A stretch of 13,738 bases of DNA from an uncultured Erysipelotrichaceae bacterium (GCA_902797105.1 CADBRL010000026.1:1-13738), one strand, 5' to 3'; counted from the stretch's first letter, positions 6,328-12,850 are shown. Notes: generated by a model not told the origin, from the letters alone. Numbers and translations are program-made.

Positions 6328-7125
6328 ACTTTTATAGATATTCACTAATATTTCTTCATCTAAGCTTTCTGCTCTAACACTTAAATCCAAACCATATTTA
6401 TTTAACGCCTGCAAGACCATATCTAAATCATATAAACCATTTAAATTATTTCTTAAATTCTTTCTTTTTTGTCTAAATGCATTTTTCAAAAACTTAAAGT
6501 AACCATCAGCATCAACATCTAACTTATCTTTTCGTGGCACAAAACTTACAACACTACTTTCAACTTTTGGTACAGGATTAAAAGAATATTTAGACACATC
6601 ACAAACTTTACTAATATTAAAGTAATATTTAAGTACTAAAGTAATAAAACCATAATCTTTTGTTCCAGCTTCAGCCATAAATCTATCTGCTACTTCTTTT
6701 TGTATCATAATTGTAAATTTACTAAACTCAATATTTTCGTCAATAATATGTTCAATAATTGGTGTAGTTATATAATAAGGAAGATTACCAACTAAATACA
6801 AATTATTATATTTAATATCTTTTATGTCTTCTTTTATATCACTTTTTAAAAAATCACCATAAATTACACGTAATTTATTATCTTCTAATTTACTTAATAT
6901 ATTACTTAAATCGTTATCAAGTTCATAAGCAATTACATTACAACCTTTATTCTTAAGTTTACTTGTAAGGGCACCTCTTCCAGGTCCTATTTCAATAATT
7001 AAATCATCTTTACATGCTGAAACTTCATCAATAATTTTATTGATTACATTATTATCAATTAAAAAATTTTGTCCTAAACTTTTTTTTGCTTTCATAAAAA
7101 AATTCGGGTAGGGTTTTATTCCCAT
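6316..7125 (-). CDS. rsmA: 16S rRNA dimethyladenosine transferase RsmA/KsgA
   Basis: Dimethylates two adjacent adenines in the 3'-terminal helix (helix 45) of 16S rRNA during small-subunit maturation, using S-adenosylmethionine. The N-terminal KKSLGQNFLID (14-24) is the family signature. The SAM site shows EIGPGRG (45-51), the acidic YELD (67-70) and GDFL (90-93). The catalytic NLPYYIT motif is at 114-120. The C-terminal helical domain has PVPKVESSVVSF and FRQKRKNLRNN. Length (269) is normal apart from a 10-residue N-terminal lead (MGIKPYPNFF). The ATG at 7125 follows AAGGAG with a short 3-nt gap and overlaps the 3D-domain gene by 10 nt. A Met at codon 11 lacks a ribosome site. In Bacillus ksgA follows rnmV; here the 3D protein takes that place and yabG follows, as expected. 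Confidence 0.95.
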   Translation of the reverse strand: MGIKPYPNFFMKAKKSLGQNFLIDNNVINKIIDEVSACKDDLIIEIGPGRGALTSKLKNKGCNVIAYELDNDLSNILSKLEDNKLRVIYGDFLKSDIKEDIKDIKYNNLYLVGNLPYYITTPIIEHIIDENIEFSKFTIMIQKEVADRFMAEAGTKDYGFITLVLKYYFNISKVCDVSKYSFNPVPKVESSVVSFVPRKDKLDVDADGYFKFLKNAFRQKRKNLRNNLNGLYDLDMVLQALNKYGLDLSVRAESLDEEILVNIYKSVTQ

Positions 7126-7643
7126 CCGCTCCTTAAAACATCATATGTTATTTTACTTCTTCCAATATATTTAGAAGCATATTCTTCACTTGGTGTAAGT
7201 AAATCAAGTGCATAGCCACCGACACCACGGTCTAGAACTATAGCAAATTGTTCTCCTTCACCAACTCGATCGCTTTTAAATCTAATAATTGAACCACAAG
7301 CTATATTTTTACTTGAAGCAACAATTTTAACTTCCCCATATTCATAATCTTTATAAGTTGTTGTACCATCTTTAATATTATATTTTGGCATACAACCAAG
7401 TGTACCATTACATAATGGACAATTATAAGCATAACCAGTTAAATCTCCAGTATATGTAGCAACCGGTGTATATTTTATTGTATCTTCAACTTCAATTATT
7501 TTCATAGCCATCGTAGTTAAATTAACTGTTTTATTAACATTATTATTTTCAACTGTAGCAATTTTAATATCAGAACTACTTTTAGCAACTATAAACATAA
7601 ATATAACAATTGACATTCTAATAAAGTAATTTACTACTTTCAT
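7116..7643 (-). CDS. Membrane-anchored 3D-domain protein
   Basis: A 175-residue protein with an N-terminal membrane anchor or uncleaved signal (about 4-20), a linker, and a C-terminal 3D-type domain (double-psi barrel related to MltA and YabE/YocH cell-wall enzymes). The domain shows GYAYNCPLCNGTLGC (70-84) and VLDRGVGGYALDLL (136-149), where Asp138 and Asp147 match the second and third conserved aspartates. The first one (usually VAVDP) is replaced by IVASS near residue 109. Cys75, Cys78, Cys84 and Cys116 could make disulfides or bind a metal. In Bacillus yabE, also a 3D protein, occupies this neighbourhood, so it is probably a divergent positional counterpart lacking the G5/DUF348 domains. 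The ATG at 7643 is preferred over a GTG at 7655 because the AAGGAG site abuts the GTG. The ribosome site lies in a hairpin loop. Confidence 0.78.
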   Translation of the reverse strand: MKVVNYFIRMSIVIFMFIVAKSSSDIKIATVENNNVNKTVNLTTMAMKIIEVEDTIKYTPVATYTGDLTGYAYNCPLCNGTLGCMPKYNIKDGTTTYKDYEYGEVKIVASSKNIACGSIIRFKSDRVGEGEQFAIVLDRGVGGYALDLLTPSEEYASKYIGRSKITYDVLRSGWE

Positions 7644-7645
7644 AT

Positions 7646-7671
7646 AGATATCCACTCCTTCTTGGATATCT
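7646..7671 (-). promoter_or_regulatory. Hairpin presenting the 3D-gene ribosome-binding site
   Basis: Perfect 8-bp arms AGATATCC and GGATATCT flank a 10-nt loop which, on the minus strand, reads AAGAAGGAGT and holds the Shine-Dalgarno. The ATG is 2 nt after the stem. Either an RNA structure exposing the site or a dyad for a DNA-binding protein at the start of the transcript. Confidence 0.5.
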
Positions 7672-7673
7672 AA

Positions 7674-7702
7674 ATTATAACATTAATACTCTAATAAAGC
7701 AA
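7674..7702 (-). promoter_or_regulatory. Promoter of the 3D gene-ksgA operon
   Basis: Minus strand TTGCTT (3/6), 17-nt spacer, perfect TATAAT. The predicted start is just before the hairpin that carries the ribosome-binding site. It should also drive ksgA, which overlaps the 3D gene. Confidence 0.55.
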
Positions 7703-7724
7703 TTGACAATATTTTACATACATG

Positions 7725-8360
7725 TTAAACAATTGGGCAATCTCCATTCACTTTGTCTTTATCAGTATTATTAAAAATATAAGTAAACACATCAGATGAA
7801 ACCCCTGCATCATCAACAACGTAAAAATAATAAGTTAACTCCCCTTTATAATCTGAGCTACAAAATGAACGCACACCAATACTAAATTCCGTAAAACTAT
7901 CTTTTTTTACTTTAATATAATACCTAGATATGGGTCTAACAGTATCAATATCCATGCTTTTAATACCCCACGAACCAAAATATATATCAAAACTTACATT
8001 TTTTATAACAGGCTTAATAACTACTTTATCAAAATATACATAACATTTATCTGATACATTACCACTCATAAGAACTCTTTTATTTGTATCATCCCATGAA
8101 AGTTCTCCACCATTTTCACATTTTGAAAGAATTGTATTAAATACATAACCATCTGTTGGCCACCCATTTGCAGTTGTCATTTCGTAATTTCCACTTCCAG
8201 CTTCTGTTTCTAACATCATACTAATTGTATCATTATACCGTATAACTTCATTATTATTTACATTTTCATAGCTATCGTTTGAATTAGTTAAATAATTATA
8301 AAAAAACATAGAAAATGAACCTATAATTATCCCAAACACCAAAAATGCAATTTTTTTCAT
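7725..8360 (-). CDS. Exported or membrane-anchored protein of unknown function
   Basis: Family not firmly recognised. The 211 residues begin with MKKIAFLVFGIIIGSFSMFFY, an uncleaved signal anchor with no lipobox. A low-complexity Asn-rich linker follows (NSNDSYENVNNNE). Then comes a segment beginning MMLETEAGSGNYEMTT with GWPTDGYVF, SKCENGGELSWDD and SDKCYVYFDK. From memory, segments like this recur in surface proteins of uncultured gut Firmicutes; I cannot verify this here. The C-terminal half is beta-rich, with paired cysteines (FCSSDYKGELTYYFYVVDD and a final DCPIV), resembling an Ig-like or adhesin-type fold. The ATG at 8360 has GAGG 6 nt upstream; the GTG at 8372 lies too near that site to be the start. 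It has a strong promoter whose -35 touches a palindrome, divergent from an XRE regulator. No terminator is visible downstream. Confidence 0.72.
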   Translation of the reverse strand: MKKIAFLVFGIIIGSFSMFFYNYLTNSNDSYENVNNNEVIRYNDTISMMLETEAGSGNYEMTTANGWPTDGYVFNTILSKCENGGELSWDDTNKRVLMSGNVSDKCYVYFDKVVIKPVIKNVSFDIYFGSWGIKSMDIDTVRPISRYYIKVKKDSFTEFSIGVRSFCSSDYKGELTYYFYVVDDAGVSSDVFTYIFNNTDKDKVNGDCPIV

Positions 8361-8394
8361 AAAATGCCTCACTTCTAATTTTTATTACAAATAA

Positions 8395-8423
8395 AATATA
8401 ACATTATTAACCACAAAAGTCAA
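8395..8423 (-). promoter_or_regulatory. Sigma-A promoter of the exported-protein gene
   Basis: Minus strand TTGACT (5/6), 17-nt spacer, TATATT (5/6), ending 34 bp before the ATG. The first base of the -35 is also the last base of the ACGGATATCCGT palindrome, so a protein on that palindrome would block it. Confidence 0.75.
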
Positions 8424-8434
8424 CGGATATCCGT
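8423..8434. promoter_or_regulatory. Putative operator palindrome ACGGATATCCGT
   Basis: A perfect 12-bp palindrome in the divergent intergenic region between the exported-protein gene and the XRE regulator gene. It is GC-richer than its surroundings and abuts the -35 of the minus-strand promoter. Position and symmetry suit an operator for the adjacent XRE protein; this is inference. Confidence 0.5.
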
Positions 8435-8486
8435 AATAAAGTTAAAAAATATAAGATAAAATGAAGTTATCAATAGGTGATAAAAT

Positions 8487-8720
8487 ATGAAATTAAATGA
8501 AGCAACAAGTCAAAGAATAATAGAACTATGTAACAAATCTCCATACACTTTAACAAAATTAGCAGAATTATCATATATTCCTGCTTCTACTTTTAGTGAT
8601 ATGTTAAACAATAAAAGAGAAAATCCAAGCTCATTAATAATATATAAAATTTGTAGAACATTAAACATAGAACTAAAAGACTTTTATAACTCAGATTTAT
8701 TTAAAAACCTAGATGAATAG
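8487..8720 (+). CDS. XRE/Cro-CI family transcriptional regulator
   Basis: A 77-residue single-domain helix-turn-helix protein. The Cro/CI pattern is clear: TLTKLAELSYIPASTFSDML (residues 21-40) for helices 2 and 3, followed by the typical NNKRENPSSLIIYKICRTLNIELKDFY. There is no extra sensor or dimerisation domain, as in many small Firmicute XRE proteins. The ATG follows AGGTGAT by about 7 nt; the ribosome site lies in a small inverted repeat (TTATCA, 5 nt, TGATAA). It is plus-stranded, divergent from the exported protein and convergent with the ATPase, sharing its 3' hairpin. A palindrome 52 bp upstream of the start codon is a plausible autoregulatory and target operator. No convincing -10/-35 pair was found for the gene itself. 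Confidence 0.88.
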   Translation: MKLNEATSQRIIELCNKSPYTLTKLAELSYIPASTFSDMLNNKRENPSSLIIYKICRTLNIELKDFYNSDLFKNLDE

Positions 8721-8750
8721 AAAAAATGTTACAAGTTATTTTGTAACATT
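8721..8750 (-). terminator. ATPase-gene terminator
   Basis: A 10-bp perfect stem (AATGTTACAA / TTGTAACATT) with a 6-nt loop is followed by further U residues on the minus strand. The ATPase stop codon (8736-8738) is in the loop. The hairpin starts 4 bp after the stop of the convergent XRE gene and may also help end that transcript, though no U-run follows on the plus strand. Confidence 0.85.
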
Positions 8751-9950
8751 AATAACAGATGATATAGGTATTATATAATTTTTGCCATCAAGTTTCATTA
8801 AATTATCATATAAACAAATTATTCCACCTGTAGCAATTTCTTTTTTACTTTTTTCTAAATATTTAAAATTAGATATCATTGAACTATTCGGAGAAGCAGT
8901 CTTCTTTATTTCAAATGGATATAATTTATTATTTTTATACAGCACTAAATCTATTTCATGTTTTTCTTTATCTCTATAATAAGAAAGATTAGGCTTTAAG
9001 CCCCTAGCATTATATGACTTAATAATTTCACAAACTACAAAATTTTCTAAATAATGACCAGAAACTGAACTAAGTTGCAAATCTCTTTCATTTTCCCAAC
9101 CAGCTAAATATGCAGCAAGACCTGTATCCATAAAATATATTTTAGGTATATGTGTCATTCGCTTAAGTTGAGAAGACATATAAGGTTCAAGCAAATAAAC
9201 AATACCTGAGGAAACAAGTACAGATACCCAAGAAATAATTGTTGGCACGCTAACTCCACAATCTTTCGCTATATCAGAATAATTAAGTTGTTCTCCAATT
9301 CTTGAAGCAATACTTACCATAAACTTCTTAAATTCTTCAAGTTTTCCAATTTCTATCAGCTGACGTACATCTCTATCTATATAAGTATCAATGTAATTTT
9401 GAAAATAAAGATTTCTATCAATTTCTGGATTATCATAAAATTCGGGCATTCCACCCATAAAAATTACTTTAAATAAATCATTAACATCAATTTTTGGTGT
9501 TTTTTTCAAATCGTCAGGATTAAATATTTCTTTTTTTTCATTTTTTACTATTTCAGAATATGTAAAACTATTTAAATTTATAATTCCTACTCTTCCTGCT
9601 AAAGACTCAGATGCATTTTTCATTAAATTAAATTGTTGTGAACCAGTAAGCCAATATTGACCTTTATCTTTGGAATTATCAACTTTAATTTTAATATATG
9701 AAAATAAACCTGGTGCATATTGAGCTTCATCAATAAATAATGGAGCAGGATGTTCTTCCAAAAATAACTTCGGATCATCTTGAGCTTGCTTTCTTAAAAT
9801 TTGATCATCTAATGTAACATACCCCATATTTTCGGGTTTTAAGTTTTTTAATAAAGTTGTTTTTCCGGTTTGTCTTGGTCCTGTAACAAGCAAAACTCTA
9901 AAAGTGGAATTAATTTTTTTTATTATTTCTGTTGCTTCTCTATTATACAT
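8736..9950 (-). CDS. AAA_14/DUF4143-type ATP-binding protein
   Basis: A 404-residue ATPase of the widespread family with an N-terminal AAA domain and a C-terminal DUF4143 region. Walker A is GPRQTGKTT (24-32), Walker B is LFIDEAQ (71-77), and a sensor-like WLTGSQQF is at 100-107. Residues about 205-255 form a winged-helix-like unit (LNYSDIAKDCGVSVPTIISW). The C-terminus has a PD-(D/E)XK-like pattern: HEIDLVL (331-337, Asp334), a short turn, then FEIKK (346-350, Glu347/Lys349). This suggests a restriction-endonuclease-like fold, active or degenerate. The cellular role of this family is not known to me; links to mobile elements or toxin-antitoxin-like behaviour are speculative. The ATG follows AGAGG. 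Its promoter is near perfect and overlaps one of three direct repeats. It sits between tatD and the ksgA cluster, a likely accessory insertion. Confidence 0.9.
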   Translation of the reverse strand: MYNREATEIIKKINSTFRVLLVTGPRQTGKTTLLKNLKPENMGYVTLDDQILRKQAQDDPKLFLEEHPAPLFIDEAQYAPGLFSYIKIKVDNSKDKGQYWLTGSQQFNLMKNASESLAGRVGIINLNSFTYSEIVKNEKKEIFNPDDLKKTPKIDVNDLFKVIFMGGMPEFYDNPEIDRNLYFQNYIDTYIDRDVRQLIEIGKLEEFKKFMVSIASRIGEQLNYSDIAKDCGVSVPTIISWVSVLVSSGIVYLLEPYMSSQLKRMTHIPKIYFMDTGLAAYLAGWENERDLQLSSVSGHYLENFVVCEIIKSYNARGLKPNLSYYRDKEKHEIDLVLYKNNKLYPFEIKKTASPNSSMISNFKYLEKSKKEIATGGIICLYDNLMKLDGKNYIIPISSVINVTK

Positions 9951-9972
9951 AAATACCTCTTTTCTAGGCTCA

Positions 9973-10001
9973 TTATAACATCTAACTTTAAATTAGTCAA
10001 G
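9973..10001 (-). promoter_or_regulatory. Sigma-A promoter of the ATPase gene
   Basis: Minus strand TTGACT (5/6), 17-nt spacer, perfect TATAAT, with the start codon 23 bp beyond the -10. The -35 and first part of the spacer coincide with the gene-proximal copy of the 15-bp repeat, so occupancy of that repeat should directly affect RNA polymerase. Confidence 0.85.
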
Positions 10002-10045
10002 GATATAACTTTAAATTAGTCAGATGTATGACTTTAAATTAGTCA
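9985..10045. repeat. Three 15-bp direct repeats with 23-bp period (iteron-like operator)
   Basis: ACTTTAAATTAGTCA occurs exactly at 9985-9999, 10008-10022 and 10031-10045, each copy 23 bp from the next. The 8-bp spacers differ in sequence, so only the 15-mer is conserved. Read toward the ATPase gene the unit is TGACTAATTTAAAGT, and the nearest copy supplies the -35. Each unit has a loose dyad (ACT...AGT). The arrangement suggests cooperative binding by a repressor or activator, possibly the ATPase itself through its winged helix. Confidence 0.85.
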
Positions 10046-10046
10046 G

Positions 10047-10080
10047 AAAAAGATAAAGTTAAAATTAATCTAACTTCATC
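10047..10080 (-). terminator. tatD terminator
   Basis: A 10-bp stem (GATGAAGTTA / TAACTTTATC on the minus strand, one G-U pair) closes a 9-nt loop and is followed directly by U5. The tatD stop codon (10065-10067) is in the loop. It ends the dut-metG-tatD operon. Confidence 0.8.
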
Positions 10081-10835
10081 TTTTTATACATATCCGTAAC
10101 GTTTTTATTAGTTTGAATTGCAAGTTCTTCTAAAGAAATATCATACAAATTAGCTACAAATTTAGCTACTTCTAGCACATGGCCAGGATTATTTTGTTTT
10201 CCTCTAAATGGTTCTGGAGTAAGATATGGACTATCAGTTTCTAAAACAATATGCTCAAGTCCAACTTCTTTAATAACATCTTTTATCTTAGCATTTTTAA
10301 AAGTTATAACACCATTAACACCTAGCATATATCCCATTTTAATATATATTCTAGCAGTTTCTAAACTTCCAGAAAAAGAATGAATAACACCTTTACAATT
10401 AAATTTTTTGAGAGAATTAATTGTATCTTCAGTTGCATCTCTTGAATGCACAATAACTGGTATATCATATTTTTCTGCTAAAGCTAATTGAGATTCAAAT
10501 AATTTAACTTGTTCATCTTTATTTTCTTTTGTATAGTGATAATCTAAACCAATTTCACCAATAGCAACAATTTTTTTATTATCTAAATTATCTTCTATAA
10601 ATTTGACATCTTCTTGTTTTACACCATCAACATCCTCCGGATGAATACCAATTGCACCATACATACATGGGTATTTTTCTACAAGCTTAAGTACTTCTTT
10701 ATTAGATTCATCATTACTACCATTATTAATAATATATTTTATATGATTATTACTTGCATTTTTTAAAACTTCATCTATATTTTCATAATCAGATTTAAAC
10801 ACATGACAATGTGTATCAACAAAATAATTATCCAT
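10065..10835 (-). CDS. tatD: TatD family metal-dependent deoxyribonuclease
   Basis: A 256-residue TIM-barrel metallohydrolase of the TatD/YabD family, 3'-5' DNA exonuclease-type enzymes linked to DNA repair or fragmentation. The metal ligands are all visible: His9 and His11 in DTHCH, Glu94 in GEIGLDY, His130 in VIVHSRDA, His152 in VIHSFSG and Asp201 in ETDSPYL. The C-terminal EPFRGKQNNPGHV region is typical. The ATG overlaps the end of metG by 8 nt (ATGGATAA), so the two are translationally coupled. This metG-tatD order is the usual one in Firmicutes, where the next genes are normally yabE and rnmV. Here a terminator and an accessory block follow. Expression should depend on the methionine T-box upstream of dut. 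Confidence 0.95.
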   Translation of the reverse strand: MDNYFVDTHCHVFKSDYENIDEVLKNASNNHIKYIINNGSNDESNKEVLKLVEKYPCMYGAIGIHPEDVDGVKQEDVKFIEDNLDNKKIVAIGEIGLDYHYTKENKDEQVKLFESQLALAEKYDIPVIVHSRDATEDTINSLKKFNCKGVIHSFSGSLETARIYIKMGYMLGVNGVITFKNAKIKDVIKEVGLEHIVLETDSPYLTPEPFRGKQNNPGHVLEVAKFVANLYDISLEELAIQTNKNVTDMYKKMKLD

Positions 10836-12360
10836 TTACTTCAATCCTATTAAACAATATCTCAGGTTTATTTAATGTAATTCCACATTCTAAATTACCA
10901 AATTCACTTATACTTTCAATACTTCTTTCATTTGTATTAAGTTCATTTAATATTTTTTCACTTGTAACATTAATAAATGGTTCAAGAAGTATAGCACATA
11001 CTCTGATACTTTCTAAAATGTTATATAAAACAGTTTTTAATCTATCTTGTTTAGTTTCATCTTTAGCAAGTATCCATGGAGTTGTTTCATCAATATATTT
11101 ATTACATCTTTTTAAAACTTCAAATATTTCTTCTAAAGCTTCATTAACTTTTAAACCATCCATTTTTTCATCAACTTTTGCTTTTAAACTTGTAACAGCA
11201 CTAATTAAGTCATTATCAATTTCTTCATTTACTCTTGGATTTTCTACTACACCATCAAAATATTTATGACTCATGCTGATTGTTCTATTAACTAAATTTC
11301 CTAAATTATTTACCAAATCTGCATTTGTTCTATTAATCAAAGCTTCTTCAGAGAAAGCACCATCACTTCCAAAAGATACTTCCCTTAAAGCAAAATATCT
11401 AACAGCATCAACACCATAAGCATCAATATATTCTCTTGGGTCTTTATAATTGCCTAGTGACTTAGAAATCTTACCACCATTTATAACAAGCCATCCATGA
11501 CCAAATACTTGTTTTGGAAGTGGTAAATCTAAAGCCATAAGAAGTGCTGGCCAAATAATAGCATGAAATCTTGTAATTTCTTTACCTACTAAATGTAAAT
11601 CAGCTGGCCAATACTTTTTAAATAATGGAGCATTTTCATCTGGATAACCTAAAGATGTAATATAGTTTGATAAAGCATCAATCCATACATAAATTACATG
11701 CTTTGGATCAAAATCTACAGGAATTCCCCACTTAACTGAAGTTCTTGAAACACACAAATCTTCAAGTCCTGGTTTAATAAAGTTATTTACAAGTTCATTC
11801 TTTCTTGAAACAGGTAAAATAAATTCAGGATTTTTTTCATATAATTCAATTAATTTATCTTGGTATTTTGATAATCTAAAAAAGTATGCTTCTTCAGTAA
11901 CAGTTTTAACTTCACGACCACAATCTGGACATTTTCCATCAATAGCCTGAGTTTCAGTCCAAAAGGACTCACAGGGAACACAATATAGCCCTTCATAAGA
12001 ACCTTTATAAATATCCCCTTGGGCATATAATTTTTTAAATATTTTTTGCACAGCTTTAACATGATTTTCATCAGTTGTTCTAATGAAATAATCATAAGAT
12101 ATATTTAAACTTTTCCATAAATCTTTAGCATTTTCAATTATAACATCAACATATTCTTTTGGTGTTACACCAGCTTCCTTAGCTTTTTGTTCAATTTTTT
12201 GACCATGTTCATCTGTTCCTGTTTGAAAAAACACATCATATCCATTTAATCTTTTATATCTTGCAATAGCATCCGCTATTATAGTTGTATAACAATGACC
12301 AATATGAAAATTTGCACTTGGATAATATATTGGTGTTGTTATGTAATATTTTTTATTCAT
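10828..12360 (-). CDS. metG: Methionyl-tRNA synthetase, short form
   Basis: Charges tRNA-Met. The class I signatures are HIGH at residues 19-22 (NFHIGHCYTT) and KISKS at 297-301 (GGKISKSLGN). A zinc knuckle is formed by Cys127, Cys130, Cys144 and Cys147 (CVPC...CPDC) in the connective peptide. The anticodon-binding helical domain fills about 350-500. The protein ends at residue 510 with LFNRIEVNG, so the EMAP-like C-terminal dimerisation/tRNA-binding domain found in Bacillus MetS (about 660 residues) is absent, as in many bacterial MetRS. The start overlaps dut by 8 nt (ATGAATAA) and the end overlaps tatD by 8 nt. Control by the upstream T-box with a methionine specifier fits the product exactly. 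Confidence 0.97.
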   Translation of the reverse strand: MNKKYYITTPIYYPSANFHIGHCYTTIIADAIARYKRLNGYDVFFQTGTDEHGQKIEQKAKEAGVTPKEYVDVIIENAKDLWKSLNISYDYFIRTTDENHVKAVQKIFKKLYAQGDIYKGSYEGLYCVPCESFWTETQAIDGKCPDCGREVKTVTEEAYFFRLSKYQDKLIELYEKNPEFILPVSRKNELVNNFIKPGLEDLCVSRTSVKWGIPVDFDPKHVIYVWIDALSNYITSLGYPDENAPLFKKYWPADLHLVGKEITRFHAIIWPALLMALDLPLPKQVFGHGWLVINGGKISKSLGNYKDPREYIDAYGVDAVRYFALREVSFGSDGAFSEEALINRTNADLVNNLGNLVNRTISMSHKYFDGVVENPRVNEEIDNDLISAVTSLKAKVDEKMDGLKVNEALEEIFEVLKRCNKYIDETTPWILAKDETKQDRLKTVLYNILESIRVCAILLEPFINVTSEKILNELNTNERSIESISEFGNLECGITLNKPEILFNRIEVNG

Positions 12361-12850
12361 TTTTATTTCCTTCTTTCTTTTTATTTGTACTACCTATGCC
12401 ACCAGTTCTAACTGCATCAGCTTTATCATCATCAGTTATTAAAAATTTAACAAAAATCCCTTGGGCATAAGCATCTCCTTTATTTATTATATATTCTTTA
12501 TCACCATGATTTTGTAAGCATACCCACATATGACCTTCATTATCTGGATTATTATAATAATCACTTTCGATAATTCCCACTTGATTAGTTAGTCTTACAT
12601 TATATTTAAAACCAATACTACTTCTTACCACAATCATAAGCATTTCATCACTTTCAAAAGTAGCCTTATAACCAGTTGGTATCTTTACAATCTCATTTGG
12701 TTTAATAACATAATCTTTTATGGCAAAAAAATCATAACCTGCACTACATTTTGTCCCTCTTAAAGGGAGCATATAATCATCATATAAAGTTTTATTATCT
12801 CCAAAAACTTTAACAAATTCAGAATAACTAATTTTTTCAAACTTTCTCAT
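12353..12850 (-). CDS. dut: dUTP diphosphatase, trimeric type
   Basis: Hydrolyses dUTP to dUMP and pyrophosphate, keeping uracil out of DNA. In the 165-residue protein the five family motifs are seen in order: I AGYDFFA (37-43), II VRSS (75-78), III QVGIIESDYY (90-99), IV GDAYAQGIF (125-133) and V RTGGIGSTN (148-156). The start is the ATG at 12850, with GGAGG 5 nt upstream. An in-frame ATG at 12874 lies inside the T-box terminator stem and has no ribosome site, so it is rejected. The gene is first in the dut-metG-tatD operon and overlaps metG by 8 nt. It is therefore probably under methionine T-box control, which is unusual for a nucleotide-pool enzyme. The first 30 residues before motif I are longer than in minimal dUTPases. 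Confidence 0.93.
   Translation of the reverse strand: MRKFEKISYSEFVKVFGDNKTLYDDYMLPLRGTKCSAGYDFFAIKDYVIKPNEIVKIPTGYKATFESDEMLMIVVRSSIGFKYNVRLTNQVGIIESDYYNNPDNEGHMWVCLQNHGDKEYIINKGDAYAQGIFVKFLITDDDKADAVRTGGIGSTNKKKEGNKNE

Noticed and set aside
7703..7731. Plus-strand TTGACA as a promoter
   Set aside because: The -10 position at 17 nt reads TAAACA and no plus-strand gene follows.
10057..10071. Possible fourth copy of the 15-bp repeat
   Set aside because: Only 11 of 15 positions match, the spacing is 26 not 23, and the bases belong to the tatD terminator and stop codon.
10811..11269. Long plus-strand open frame opposite metG, and similar ones opposite yabP, divIC, the ATPase and dut
   Set aside because: These are antisense shadows of well-supported genes, with no ribosome sites and hydrophobic low-complexity translations.
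11850..12095. Second minus-strand frame inside metG
   Set aside because: It is a frame shadow of the metG zinc-knuckle region with no start signals.
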